The position numbers and the translations under genes were made by a program. The notes under the pieces are model-generated. The model was given only the letters and a program-made list of their open reading frames with translations, ran no database searches and was not told the DNA's origin. From positions 1-45,546 of the forward strand of contig CAYWKM010000003.1 in assembly GCA_964459165.1 (NCBI GenBank): a DNA stretch of 45,546 bases, in the 5' to 3' direction. Of the stretch, positions 16,255 to 24,520 are shown in pieces; the stretch's first letter is position 1; every line of letters begins with the position of its first letter. Origin of the DNA: RGIG4074 sp964459165 (lineage in GTDB: Bacteria; Bacillota; Clostridia; Christensenellales; Borkfalkiaceae).

Positions 16255-16319
16255 AAATATTCTCTCGTGATTCCTCTTATATTTTATAATTGATAAGAAT
16301 TGATTCGTTTTCCGAAACG

Positions 16320-16361
16320 GACGGTCGCTTTTTTCGACGAAGAGGGGGGGAAAGCGCCGTC
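16320..16361 (-). other. Hairpin in the fhs-glnS gap
   Basis: GACGG-CGCTTT with one bulged base (16320-16331) pairs with AAAGCGCCGTC (16351-16361) around a 19-base loop, starting three bases after the fhs stop. T-runs are weak on both strands. It may stabilise or partly terminate the fhs transcript; I do not call it a full terminator. Confidence 0.35.
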
Positions 16362-16363
16362 TT

Positions 16364-18016
16364 TCAGGATAGCCCTACGATGTTTCCCTCTTCGTCCACG
16401 TCGATTTTTTCCGCAGAGGGGTGCGCCGCCAGTCCGGGCATCAATAAAATTTTCCCCGCGATCGCCACGATGAATCCCGCGCCGCCTTTTAAGGCGACGT
16501 CTCTCACCGTAATGCGGAAGTTCTTCGGGCGTCCGAGCTTCGTCATGTCGTCGGAAAGGGAGTATTGCGTCTTTGCGATGATGACGGGGAGATTCCGGTA
16601 TCCCTGACGCTCGATCTCTTCGATTTTTTCTTGCGCCTCTTGCGTGAAGTCCACGCCGTCCGCGCCGTAGATCTTTGTCGCCACGTCGTTGATTTTATTC
16701 GCGACGGTATCGTCGAGATCGTAGCAGTATTCCATGACGGAGGGGATTTCGCAGGCGGAGGAGACGGCTTCCGCAAGCTCGATTCCGCCCTCGCCTCCCT
16801 TTAAGAAGACGTCGGTAAAGACGGCGACCGCGCCGCTCTCCTTCACCTTCCGAATGACGAAGTCCGTCTCCGCCTCGGAGTCGGTGATAAAGCGGTTCAT
16901 CGCCACGACGACGGGCTTTTTGTATACGTTTCTGATGTTGGAAATGTGCTTCAACAGGTTGGGAATACCCTTTTCAAGCGCTTCGAGATTTTCTTCGGAA
17001 AGGTTTTCTTTGTCCGCGCCGCCGTGGAGCTTTAACGCCTTTACGGTGGCTACGACGACGACTGCCTGCGGCTCGATTCCCGCCACGCGACACTTCGTAT
17101 CGAGGAACTTTTCCGCGCCGAGGTCGGCTCCGAAGCCCGCTTCGGTCACTACGTAATCGGCTAAGCCCATCGCCGTTTTGGTGGCGACGACGGAGTTGCA
17201 TCCGTGCGCGATGTTGGCGAAGGGGCCGCCGTGAACAAAGGCGGGCGTGCCTTCGAGGGTCTGTACGAGATTGGGCTTCATCGCCTCCTTTAAAAGGACG
17301 GTCATGCTGCCTACGGCGCCGGGAATCTGCCCCGCCTTCACGTAATTTCCCTCTTTGTCCAAACCGACGATAATGTTCGACAGCCGTTCCTTCAAATTTT
17401 TAAGGTCTGAGGCGAGGCAGAGCGTCGCCATGATTTCCGAGGCGGCGGTGATATCGAAGTGTTCCTCTCTCTCGAAGCCCTTTCCTCCCTTGCCGATCGT
17501 GATGTTGACGAGCGATCGGTCGTTCATGTCCATACATCTGTGGAAATAAATTTTTTCGGGGTCGAGGTTCAAGGGATTGCCGCGGAAGAGCAGATTGTCG
17601 ACGAGGGCGCACAGGAGGTTGTTCGCCGCCGTGACGGCGTGGAGATCGCCGGTAAAGTGAAGATTGATATCCTCCATGGGGATTACCTGCGCGTATCCTC
17701 CGCCCGCCGCTCCGCCTTTAATTCCGAATACGGGTCCCAGAGAAGGCTCTCTCAAAGCGAGGCACGCCTTTTTGCCCGTCTTTCTGAGCGCGTCGGCGAG
17801 CCCGATGGAAACGGTCGTCTTTCCCTCGCCGCCGGCGGTGGGGTTGATCGCCGTCACGAGGATAAGCTTCGCCTTTTTTTCTCCGACGGGCGCGTTTACC
17901 TTTGCTTTATATTTACCGTAAAGTTCCAATTCGTCCTCGGTGAGTCCGAGCTGCTTTGCAATGATTCTGATATCCTGCGGTTTTGCGTTCCGGGCAATCT
18001 CGATGTCGCTTAACAT
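16364..18016 (-). CDS. fhs: Formate--tetrahydrofolate ligase
   Basis: Makes 10-formyl-THF from formate, THF and ATP. It feeds purine synthesis and fMet, or runs in the Wood-Ljungdahl methyl branch or in purine and glycine fermentation. The 550-aa length is normal. Visible motifs are the ATP loop TAGGEGKTTVSIG (about residues 61-73), REPSLGPVFGIKGGAAGGGY, the MEDINLHFTGDLHAV block, and the C-terminal DDMTKLGRPKNFRITVRDV. The start follows AAGGAGCAGG. It has its own promoter and no folD or other one-carbon gene beside it. glnS follows on the same strand. Confidence 0.96.
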   Translation of the reverse strand: MLSDIEIARNAKPQDIRIIAKQLGLTEDELELYGKYKAKVNAPVGEKKAKLILVTAINPTAGGEGKTTVSIGLADALRKTGKKACLALREPSLGPVFGIKGGAAGGGYAQVIPMEDINLHFTGDLHAVTAANNLLCALVDNLLFRGNPLNLDPEKIYFHRCMDMNDRSLVNITIGKGGKGFEREEHFDITAASEIMATLCLASDLKNLKERLSNIIVGLDKEGNYVKAGQIPGAVGSMTVLLKEAMKPNLVQTLEGTPAFVHGGPFANIAHGCNSVVATKTAMGLADYVVTEAGFGADLGAEKFLDTKCRVAGIEPQAVVVVATVKALKLHGGADKENLSEENLEALEKGIPNLLKHISNIRNVYKKPVVVAMNRFITDSEAETDFVIRKVKESGAVAVFTDVFLKGGEGGIELAEAVSSACEIPSVMEYCYDLDDTVANKINDVATKIYGADGVDFTQEAQEKIEEIERQGYRNLPVIIAKTQYSLSDDMTKLGRPKNFRITVRDVALKGGAGFIVAIAGKILLMPGLAAHPSAEKIDVDEEGNIVGLS

Positions 18017-18045
18017 AACCTGCTCCTTCTTTTAGAATTTCATAT

Positions 18046-18075
18046 AGTATAGCACAAAAAGAATCGGCAAGTAAA
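18046..18075 (-). promoter_or_regulatory. Probable sigma-A promoter of fhs
   Basis: On the minus strand TTTACT (18070-18075), 18 bp, TATACT (18046-18051), 29 bases before the fhs ATG. It is a moderate match. Confidence 0.55.
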
Positions 18076-18162
18076 GTTTTGGAAAGAATTTTTATTTGAT
18101 TTCGCTTAAATTCTTTTTCGGAAAAGGGGCGGACGAAATTTCCTCAATATACCGCAATGCGT

Positions 18163-18191
18163 TTGACTTATCGGGGAAAAAATAATATAAT
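18163..18191 (+). promoter_or_regulatory. Sigma-A promoter of glyS
   Basis: TTGACT (18163-18168), 17 bp, TATAAT (18186-18191). The start is near 18198, about 33 bases before the ATG at 18231. The leader is too short for a T-box. Confidence 0.85.
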
Positions 18192-18230
18192 GAGAGGCGA
18201 GAGAAACTTTTTCAAGGAGAAAAAAATCAT

Positions 18231-19634
18231 ATGGCTGAAAAGAGAGCTGTGACGATGGAAAAGCTCGTCGCGCTTTGTAAAAACAGGGGATTTATCTTTC
18301 CGGGAAGCGAAATATACGGCGGCCTCGCCAATTCGTGGGATTACGGTCCCTTGGGCGTAGAGCTGAAAAATAACGTCAAGAGGGCGTGGTGGAAAAAATT
18401 CGTGCAGGAGAATTCCCTCAATACGGGCGTGGACTGCGCGATCCTGATGAATACGAGGACGTGGCAGGCGTCCGGGCATCTCGGCGGCTTTTCCGATCCG
18501 CTCGTCGATTGCAGAGCTTGCAAATCCAGAAGCCGCGCGGACGATCTCGTGGAGGCGTATGCGAAGAAGCATAATTTGACCGACGTAAACCCCGACGCTA
18601 TGGATAATGCTCAGCTCGAATCGTTCATCGCCGAGCATAAGGTTTCCTGTCCCGTCTGCGGAAATTCGGACTTTACGCCCATTCGCAAGTTTAATCTGAT
18701 GTTTAAAACCTTTCAGGGGGTCACGGAGGATACGGCGAGCGCCATTTATCTCCGTCCCGAAACGGCGCAGGGGATCTTCGTCAATTTTCTGAACGTTCAG
18801 CGCGCCTCGCGCATGAGGGTTCCTTTCGGGATCGGTCAGATCGGAAAGGCTTTTCGCAACGAGATTACGCCGGGAAACTTTACCTTCAGAACACGCGAAT
18901 TTGAGCAGATGGAGCTGGAATTTTTCTGCAAGCCGGGAACCGACCTCGAATGGTTCGCCTATTGGAAGCAATTCTGCAAGGATTGGCTGCTTTCCCTCGG
19001 AATCAAGGAGGAAAATCTCCGTCTGCACGATCATTCGCCCGAAGAATTGTGCTTTTACTCCAAGGCTACGACGGATTTCCAATATCGGTTTGCCTTCGAT
19101 TGGGGAGAGCTTTGGGGCGTCGCCGATCGGACGGATTACGACCTCACGCAGCATCAGAACGAGAGCGGCAAGAGCATGGAATATACCGACCCCGCGACGA
19201 ACGAGCGATACGTTCCTTATGTAATCGAGCCGTCGCTGGGCGCGGACAGAGTCGTGCTCGCCTTTTTGACCGACGCGTACGACGAGGAGGTCGTCGATCC
19301 CGCAAAGAACGACGTGAGGACCGTCCTTCATCTGCATCCCTTCCTCGCGCCCTATAAGTGCGCCGTCCTTCCTTTACAGAAGAATCTTTCGGAAAAAGCC
19401 GACGAGGTATATCGCCGTTTCGTCAAGAAATTCAACTGTACGTACGACGTTACCGGATCCATCGGCAAGCGTTACCGCAGACAGGACGAAATCGGCACGC
19501 CTTTCTGCGCGACGATCGATTTCGATACGTTAAACGACGATACCGTCACGATCCGCGACAGGGATACGATGGGGCAGATCCGCGTCTCCGTGGACGAGGC
19601 GGAAAAGTATATTCTCGAAAAAATCGATTTTTAA
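18231..19634 (+). CDS. glyS: Glycyl-tRNA synthetase, alpha2 type
   Basis: Class II synthetase that charges tRNA-Gly. The 467-aa product is the eukaryote/archaea-like homodimeric type rather than the alpha2beta2 GlyQ/GlyS type. Blocks seen: RGFIFPGSEIYGGLANSWDY (residues 18-37), GHLGGFSDPLVDC with a Cys pair in SCPVCGN, YLRPETAQGIFVNF (motif 2 region) with RVPFGIGQIGKAFRNEI, and GADRVVLAFL (motif 3), then an anticodon-binding domain ending IGKRYRRQDEIGTPFCATID. The ATG follows AAGGAGAAAAAAATC. It is monocistronic or read together with the XRE gene 82 bases downstream. Confidence 0.96.
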   Translation: MAEKRAVTMEKLVALCKNRGFIFPGSEIYGGLANSWDYGPLGVELKNNVKRAWWKKFVQENSLNTGVDCAILMNTRTWQASGHLGGFSDPLVDCRACKSRSRADDLVEAYAKKHNLTDVNPDAMDNAQLESFIAEHKVSCPVCGNSDFTPIRKFNLMFKTFQGVTEDTASAIYLRPETAQGIFVNFLNVQRASRMRVPFGIGQIGKAFRNEITPGNFTFRTREFEQMELEFFCKPGTDLEWFAYWKQFCKDWLLSLGIKEENLRLHDHSPEELCFYSKATTDFQYRFAFDWGELWGVADRTDYDLTQHQNESGKSMEYTDPATNERYVPYVIEPSLGADRVVLAFLTDAYDEEVVDPAKNDVRTVLHLHPFLAPYKCAVLPLQKNLSEKADEVYRRFVKKFNCTYDVTGSIGKRYRRQDEIGTPFCATIDFDTLNDDTVTIRDRDTMGQIRVSVDEAEKYILEKIDF

Positions 19635-19716
19635 AAGGACTCATTTCCCGTCCCTTTCTTTTTGCGGCGGGAGAGAAAACGACGGAAGCCTCCGCGCGGA
19701 GGAAGGAGTAAAAAAA

Positions 19717-20430
19717 ATGACCGTAGGCGAACAAATCTATTGTATCAGAACGGAAAGGCAGCTTTCGACGGGAGATTTCGCGAGAATGATCGGCGTTGAG
19801 CGCAATCTGGTCGCTAAATGGGAAGTGGGACTGGCGGATCCCACCGACGAACAACTCGACGCCGTCTGCGCGCGGTTCGGCCTCGATAAATACGCGCTCT
19901 TTCCCCGTTCCGCCGCCGTTCGCCCTGCGGAGGAATTTCACTCGGTAGAATTAAAGGAGCCCGCGCCCGACGGCTTTCAAAAGGAGAAAGCGTCCGAGTC
20001 CGCGCTTCGGGAAAATTCTTCCCGACAGGCGGAAGCGGAGCCGCCGTTAGGGAGGGAACAAGCGCTCGCAAAGGAAGAGCCGGTCAAAAAAGCGGAAGAA
20101 CCTCTCCCGCACGGAGAGACCTTCGACAGGGCGGGCGAAAAGCCTTTCCCTCCTCCCCCTCCTCCTTTTCCCGATAAACGGGGCGGAGCGAGGGCGTTCG
20201 CCCTCTACGTCCTCGTCGTCGTCGGCGCGTTGACCGCTTGTTGCGTCGCGGGGCTGGTTTACCTCGCGGTCAACGAAAGGGAGATATCGGCTTCGACGGA
20301 ACTCTTTTCCTTTACCTATCTGCACGCGACGATCGTAACGGCGGTTCTTGCGCTCCTCCTCGTGATCGGACTCATCGTGTTCTTCGCGTCCATGAGGTCC
20401 GGAAGAAAAAAGAAGGGGAAAAGAAAATAA
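19717..20430 (+). CDS. Membrane-anchored XRE-family HTH protein
   Basis: The 237-aa product has an N-terminal helix-turn-helix of the XRE/Cro type (residues 4-60: IYCIRTERQLSTGDFARMIG, then VERNLVAKWEVG). A charged Glu/Pro-rich linker follows (about 65-155, ending in a proline run), then two membrane segments (about 158-183 and 198-222), and a basic tail of Lys/Arg. The HTH would stay cytoplasmic and bind DNA while tethered to the membrane. Close relatives are common in clostridia with no known target. The ATG follows GGAGGAAGGAG. Ligand and regulon are unknown. Confidence 0.75.
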   Translation: MTVGEQIYCIRTERQLSTGDFARMIGVERNLVAKWEVGLADPTDEQLDAVCARFGLDKYALFPRSAAVRPAEEFHSVELKEPAPDGFQKEKASESALRENSSRQAEAEPPLGREQALAKEEPVKKAEEPLPHGETFDRAGEKPFPPPPPPFPDKRGGARAFALYVLVVVGALTACCVAGLVYLAVNEREISASTELFSFTYLHATIVTAVLALLLVIGLIVFFASMRSGRKKKGKRK

Positions 20431-20535
20431 GAAGAGCGATTTTTCGCGGAAGGGCAGCCTGCGGCAACGGATTCGTTTAAGCGTCGCGCAAGGCATGATT
20501 TTTCTTTTTTTTGCATAAATTGTAGCAAGCGGATA

Positions 20536-20564
20536 TTGACAACGGCGACGGAAAGCGTTATTAT
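20536..20564 (+). promoter_or_regulatory. Sigma-A promoter of the mntP riboswitch transcript
   Basis: TTGACA (20536-20541), 17 bp, TATTAT (20559-20564). The start near 20571 puts a 7-bp GC hairpin (20590-20596 with 20601-20607) and then the aptamer in the leader. Confidence 0.8.
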
Positions 20565-20635
20565 AGTATCCGTTGAAGGGATAGATCTCGCGCGGCTGTC
20601 GCCGCGCTTTGTCCGAATGTTATATTTCTGAATAA

Positions 20636-20743
20636 AAATAAGGGAGTAGTCCGGCTTTTTCGTAAGATTTTTGCGGAAGAGCGATTAAATCTACACGATG
20701 AGCCCTTCGGCTCAGGTTTAATATGAAACGACGAGACTTATGC
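20636..20743 (+). promoter_or_regulatory. yybP-ykoY (Mn2+) riboswitch before mntP
   Basis: The aptamer signature AAGGGAGTAG (20640-20649) opens the element. Later come the stem GAGCC/GGCTC with its flanking ATTAAA/TTTAAT stem, and the closing ACGAGACTTAT. P1 is ATAAG (20638-20642) with CTTAT (20737-20741). This class senses Mn2+. P1's 3' strand is also the left arm of the terminator at 20735-20780, so folding of the aptamer should prevent termination: Mn2+ turns the gene on. Placement before the Mn2+ exporter gene mntP agrees with this. Confidence 0.9.
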
Positions 20744-20780
20744 GACGATAAATTTTTACCGCGGCATAAGTCTTTTTTTT
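20735..20780 (+). terminator. Riboswitch-controlled terminator before mntP
   Basis: GACTTATGC (20735-20743) pairs with GCATAAGTC (20764-20772) and is followed by eight T (20773-20780). It shares CTTAT with aptamer stem P1, so the two are mutually exclusive. This is the expression platform. Confidence 0.85.
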
Positions 20781-20815
20781 ACCGCGGGCGCAAGCGAAGC
20801 GGAGGGAGGTTTTTT

Positions 20816-21436
20816 ATGAATAGTTTCTGGTATATTTTGCTCCTCGGCGTCATCCTTTCGCTCGACGCGATCACCGTGGGAATTACCAACGGCGTTGTCG
20901 AGAGCGGAATGAGGCTGCGAAAGGTGTTTCTGATCGCGTTCTTCTACGGCGCGTTTCAGTTTCTTATGCCCGTGACGGGCTACTATGCGAGCAGTCTTCT
21001 CGAGGTTTTCATCAAAAAGATCTCCCATTGGGTCTCGTTCGCTTTTCTTCTCATCGTGGGCGGAAAAATGGCGTTCGACGGGATAAAGGAAAGCGCTTTA
21101 AAGGAAGATAAGAGAGAGGGGGAAGAAAAGGCGAAGCTCACCGTGGGGAAGCTCGCGTTGCAGGCGGTGGCGACCTCGATCGACGCGCTCGCCGTCGGCG
21201 TTTCCATGCTCGCCTGCGCGGCGGAGGGGAATCTTTTCGCAAACGTATGGATCGACGGCGCGATCATCGGCTGCACGACCTTTCTTCTTTGTTTCGGGGC
21301 GGTTCTCCTCGGAAAATACGCGGGGAGCAAGATCGCGGTTCCCTCGCTGGCGCAGTCCGTGGGCGGAGTCGTTCTCATTCTTCTCGGCGTGAAGATCCTG
21401 CTTCAAGGGCTCGGCGTGATCGATATCGGCTTTTAA
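20816..21436 (+). CDS. mntP: Manganese efflux pump MntP
   Basis: The 206-aa polytopic protein is of the MntP/DUF204 family, which exports Mn2+. It is an internal duplication of three-helix units, each with a conserved Asp motif: LSLDAITVGITNGV (about residues 15-28) and ATSIDALAVGVSMLA (about 118-132). About six membrane segments are visible. The ATG at 20816 follows GGAGGGAGG at ideal spacing; the open frame starting further upstream would begin inside the riboswitch and is rejected. Control is by the Mn2+ riboswitch directly upstream, which links sensing and export. Confidence 0.94.
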   Translation: MNSFWYILLLGVILSLDAITVGITNGVVESGMRLRKVFLIAFFYGAFQFLMPVTGYYASSLLEVFIKKISHWVSFAFLLIVGGKMAFDGIKESALKEDKREGEEKAKLTVGKLALQAVATSIDALAVGVSMLACAAEGNLFANVWIDGAIIGCTTFLLCFGAVLLGKYAGSKIAVPSLAQSVGGVVLILLGVKILLQGLGVIDIGF

Positions 21437-21513
21437 TCCCGCTTTTTATCCGAGTTTTCGACGCGGAAAAGAGAAAAAGGAGACAGGCTTTTCAAATTAA
21501 AGAAAAAATAGGC

Positions 21514-21542
21514 TTGCCAAAATTTCGCAAGTATGGTACTAT
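21514..21542 (+). promoter_or_regulatory. Sigma-A promoter of the polymerase/flippase pair
   Basis: TTGCCA (21514-21519), 17 bp, TACTAT (21537-21542). The predicted start is near 21549, which coincides with the first in-frame ATG. Confidence 0.6.
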
Positions 21543-21614
21543 AAGATTATGGAAATTGTGAGCACTTATGAAAAAAGGAACGTCCTCAAAAGGATCGACG
21601 GCGCGAGGAGAAAG

Positions 21615-22733
21615 ATGTTCTCTTTCGCCGAAATCTTTTATTTTATATTTTTCTTTATTCTGATCGGCATAAAATCCACCTATATCGAACTGACCGCCGA
21701 CGTGGGGTATTTTTTTCTCGCTTCGGCAGTCTTTCTCGCTTTGAAATATCTCTTTACCGATTGGAAAATAAAGGAAGTCTTTATCTGTCTCATCTTATTG
21801 ACCTGCGGGGCTATTTCTTATTTGCAGAGCGGACATTCCGTCATTCTCGTAACGATCGCCGCCATCGCGGGCTTCAAGGGAATCGATAAGAGACGTTTCG
21901 TAAAAGTCGTTTTTACCTACCGCGCCGTTCTGTACATCGCCTTGGTCGCCTTCTATAACATGGATATGGTTCCCGGGTCGAACGATCTCACGTTCGGCGA
22001 TTATACGTTCGTCGACGGAGACGCCGTCCGCGTCCTCCTCAATCATTGCAGCTTAGGATTTACCGGTTCCAATCCCGCGCACATCATGTTTTTCGTCGCC
22101 GTCGTCGGCTATCTCTTTGTTTTTCATGAAAAGTATAATCTGATTCACGCGGCGGCCATCGTGCTTGCGAACTTCCTGCTCTACGATTATACCAATTGCC
22201 GCACGGCTTTTATCCTCGTCAACGTCGTGGCGGCGATCGCCTACGTCCTGCGGTGGAAGCGGCTGTATCGCTTCACGGGGAAATTCGCCGTTTGGCTGGT
22301 TCCTTTCGTGACGCTGTTTTGCCTCCTTATGACCTTCGGCTGCGGCAGGAACAGCTTCTTCAACGAAGTGAACGCGTCGTTTTCCGAGCGGTTCAACCTA
22401 TCGCAATCGTTTATGAACGAGATTCCGATCAGCCTCTTCGGACGGGATACGTCCTCCGTCTCCGACGTTTTCGATGTGGCGTATTTGAATTTGTTCTTGA
22501 ACTACGGAATTTTCTTTACGGTTCTCTTCCTTTTGGGACAGGCATGGCTCTTTGCCGACAGCGTAAGGGAGGATATGCCCGGCTATACCTTGGCTCTCGT
22601 AGCCTTTCTCCTTTTGGGAGTCACGGAAAATTACGTGCTCGACGCGGGCGTCAATTTTACGCTCGCCCTGCTCGGCGGTCTCCTGTTTCCCGATAAAAAA
22701 CCGTTCGGATTGGGCGAAGGAGTTCGTTTATGA
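21615..22733 (+). CDS. Polysaccharide polymerase / O-antigen ligase-like membrane protein
   Basis: The 372-aa polytopic protein has about 10-11 membrane segments and a larger loop around residues 240-290 (NSFFNEVNASFSERFNLSQS), the layout of Wzy-type polysaccharide polymerases and O-antigen-ligase-like proteins. These families diverge greatly, so the call rests on topology and on the Wzx-like flippase that overlaps it by 4 bases. I chose ATG 21615 because AGGAG precedes it and because the upstream in-frame ATG at 21549 lies at the predicted transcription start with no ribosome binding site; a leaderless start there (22 more residues) remains possible. Substrate unknown. Confidence 0.6.
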   Translation: MFSFAEIFYFIFFFILIGIKSTYIELTADVGYFFLASAVFLALKYLFTDWKIKEVFICLILLTCGAISYLQSGHSVILVTIAAIAGFKGIDKRRFVKVVFTYRAVLYIALVAFYNMDMVPGSNDLTFGDYTFVDGDAVRVLLNHCSLGFTGSNPAHIMFFVAVVGYLFVFHEKYNLIHAAAIVLANFLLYDYTNCRTAFILVNVVAAIAYVLRWKRLYRFTGKFAVWLVPFVTLFCLLMTFGCGRNSFFNEVNASFSERFNLSQSFMNEIPISLFGRDTSSVSDVFDVAYLNLFLNYGIFFTVLFLLGQAWLFADSVREDMPGYTLALVAFLLLGVTENYVLDAGVNFTLALLGGLLFPDKKPFGLGEGVRL

Positions 22734-24292
22734 GGCTGGAACGGCTGAAAAATTCAAAGAGAAACGTCGTCTTCGGGCTCGTCAACAAGATGATTCTGCT
22801 CATCTTTCCCTTCGTGATCAGGACGCTGATCCTTCGGTTTCTCTCGTCGGAATACGCGGGGCTCAGCAGTCTGTTCACCTCTATTTTAAGCGTGCTTAAT
22901 CTCGCCGAGCTCGGATTCGGCAGCGCGCTCGTCTTCAATATGTATAAGCCGATCGCCTCCGACGATATGGAAGCGGTGCGGGCTCTCCTCAATTTCTATA
23001 AAAAGGCATACCGCGCCATCGGGTGCGCGGTGCTTATCCTCGGACTCATCGTATTGCCCTTCGTCAATCATTTTATCAGCGGACAGGTTCCCGACGGCAT
23101 GAACGTTTATTTGCTGTTCGCCATCTATTTGGTCGACGCGGCGCTGACGTATTTTCTTTTCCCTTACAGCGGATGCGTCGTGGCCTCCCTTCAAAGGACG
23201 GATATCGAGAGCAACATCGTCACGGCGGTCTATACCGTCATGTATATCGGGCAGACGGTCGTTCTCTGTACATGCAGAAATCTTTCCCCGCATATCGCCT
23301 ACTATCTGTATATTCTTTTGCAGCCGATCTTCAACAGCGTGCTCTGTATCGTTCGCGCGCTCGTCGTGAAAAGGACGTATCCGGAATATTATTGCAAAGG
23401 CAAGCCGGATAAGGCGGTCGTCAAGGACGTCATGGGAAGAGTAAAGGCGTTGTTCGGACATAAACTGGGCACGGTCGTTCTCTACTCCTTCGACAGCATC
23501 GTCGTTTCCGCCTTCCTCACGTTGAGCGATCTCGCCGTATTCAACAATTACTATCTGATTCACGCGAGCGTTCTGGGAATCCTGCAAGTCGGCTATAACG
23601 CGATAAAAGCGGGAATCGGCAACAGCATCGTCCTCGACGACAGAAAGAAAAATTTTCAGGATTTCCAAAGGCTCACTTTTTTAAATTTCTGCGTCGTCGG
23701 CTGGTGTACCGTCCTTTTGTTCGGGCTTTATAACCGCTTCATGTATTTTTGGATGGACAAGGATACGACGATGCTTTACGGGGAGAAAACGGTGGCGCTC
23801 TTATGCCTGTTTTTCTATTTCAATTCCCTGCGCTGGATCGTCATTACGTATAAGGATGCGGCGGGCGTGTGGAAGGAGGACGCGGCGAAGCCCTACGTCG
23901 AATCCGCCGTCAACCTCCTTTTAAACATCGTGCTCATTCAGACCCCTCTCGGCGTAAACGGGGTCGTCCTCGCTTCGATTGTTTCCGTCGCGCTCGTTTC
24001 GGGACCGTGGGAGACGATCGTCCTGTTGAAGACCTACTTTAAACAAAAGCCGTGGAAATATTATCTGCGGTTTCTCGTCTACACGGCGGTCAACGTCGCC
24101 GTTTTCGCCGTTTCCTGTCTCGCGTGTCGTTATCTCGCGCCCGGCTGGGAGATAAAAGACTTCCTGATAAGAATCGCCCTCCTCGTCGCGATTCCCGCCG
24201 CGCTGTACGCCGCCGTCTATTTCCGCTATCCGGAGTTCAGGTCGAGCTTCGAAATGTTAAAGAGAAAAATGAAGAAGAGATCGAATCGATAA
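22730..24292 (+). CDS. Wzx-like polysaccharide flippase (MOP superfamily)
   Basis: The 520-aa protein has about 12-14 membrane segments. The N-terminus, NVVFGLVNKMILLIFPFVIR, followed by LILRFLSSEYAGLSSLFTSI and LAELGFGSALVFNMYKPIA, is typical of flippases that move lipid-linked oligosaccharide units across the cytoplasmic membrane. A basic C-terminal tail (KRKMKKRSNR) faces the cytoplasm. Its ATGA start overlaps the polymerase-like gene stop, which indicates coupled translation. A bulged hairpin near 24300-24323 follows the gene, but I see no clear T-run, so read-through into the riboswitch downstream is possible. Confidence 0.8.
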   Translation: MRLERLKNSKRNVVFGLVNKMILLIFPFVIRTLILRFLSSEYAGLSSLFTSILSVLNLAELGFGSALVFNMYKPIASDDMEAVRALLNFYKKAYRAIGCAVLILGLIVLPFVNHFISGQVPDGMNVYLLFAIYLVDAALTYFLFPYSGCVVASLQRTDIESNIVTAVYTVMYIGQTVVLCTCRNLSPHIAYYLYILLQPIFNSVLCIVRALVVKRTYPEYYCKGKPDKAVVKDVMGRVKALFGHKLGTVVLYSFDSIVVSAFLTLSDLAVFNNYYLIHASVLGILQVGYNAIKAGIGNSIVLDDRKKNFQDFQRLTFLNFCVVGWCTVLLFGLYNRFMYFWMDKDTTMLYGEKTVALLCLFFYFNSLRWIVITYKDAAGVWKEDAAKPYVESAVNLLLNIVLIQTPLGVNGVVLASIVSVALVSGPWETIVLLKTYFKQKPWKYYLRFLVYTAVNVAVFAVSCLACRYLAPGWEIKDFLIRIALLVAIPAALYAAVYFRYPEFRSSFEMLKRKMKKRSNR

Positions 24293-24379
24293 AAAATAAA
24301 AGGGGAAACGGGCGTTTCGCCCCTCCTTCGAGATCTCTTTCTCGTTCGTCTCGCAAAAAATGAAAAATAAAGAAATAAA

Positions 24380-24510
24380 GAAAGGGAGTAGTCGTTTGCG
24401 TCGCGGCAACATATCCCGATGAGCAATCATCGTGTCGCGGCGGCTTTTTTCGGAAAGTGACAAGACTTTCGATATGATAAGATATCGAAAGCCATGCTTT
24501 CGGAAAGGAG
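24380..24510 (+). promoter_or_regulatory. yybP-ykoY (Mn2+) riboswitch before the cation antiporter gene
   Basis: The second copy of the signature, AAAGGGAGTAG (24381-24391), has closing ACAAGACTTTC (24460-24470). P1 is GAAAG (24380-24384) with CTTTC (24466-24470). P1's 3' strand is also the start of a 10-bp hairpin, CTTTCGATAT (24466-24475) with ATATCGAAAG (24482-24491). That right arm can instead pair, by CGAAAG, with CTTTCG (24497-24502), which itself can pair with the AAAG of the ribosome binding site AAAGGAG (24504-24510). No T-run is present, so control is probably on translation, with the bound state freeing the site. The aptamer is well supported; the switching path is inference. No clear promoter was found just upstream. 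Confidence 0.82.
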
Positions 24511-24520
24511 TTTTACTGAT

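Noticed and set aside
18069..18230. T-box leader before glyS
   Set aside because: The transcript from TTGACT-17-TATAAT leaves only about 33 bases, too short for a T-box, and no T-box motif is seen.
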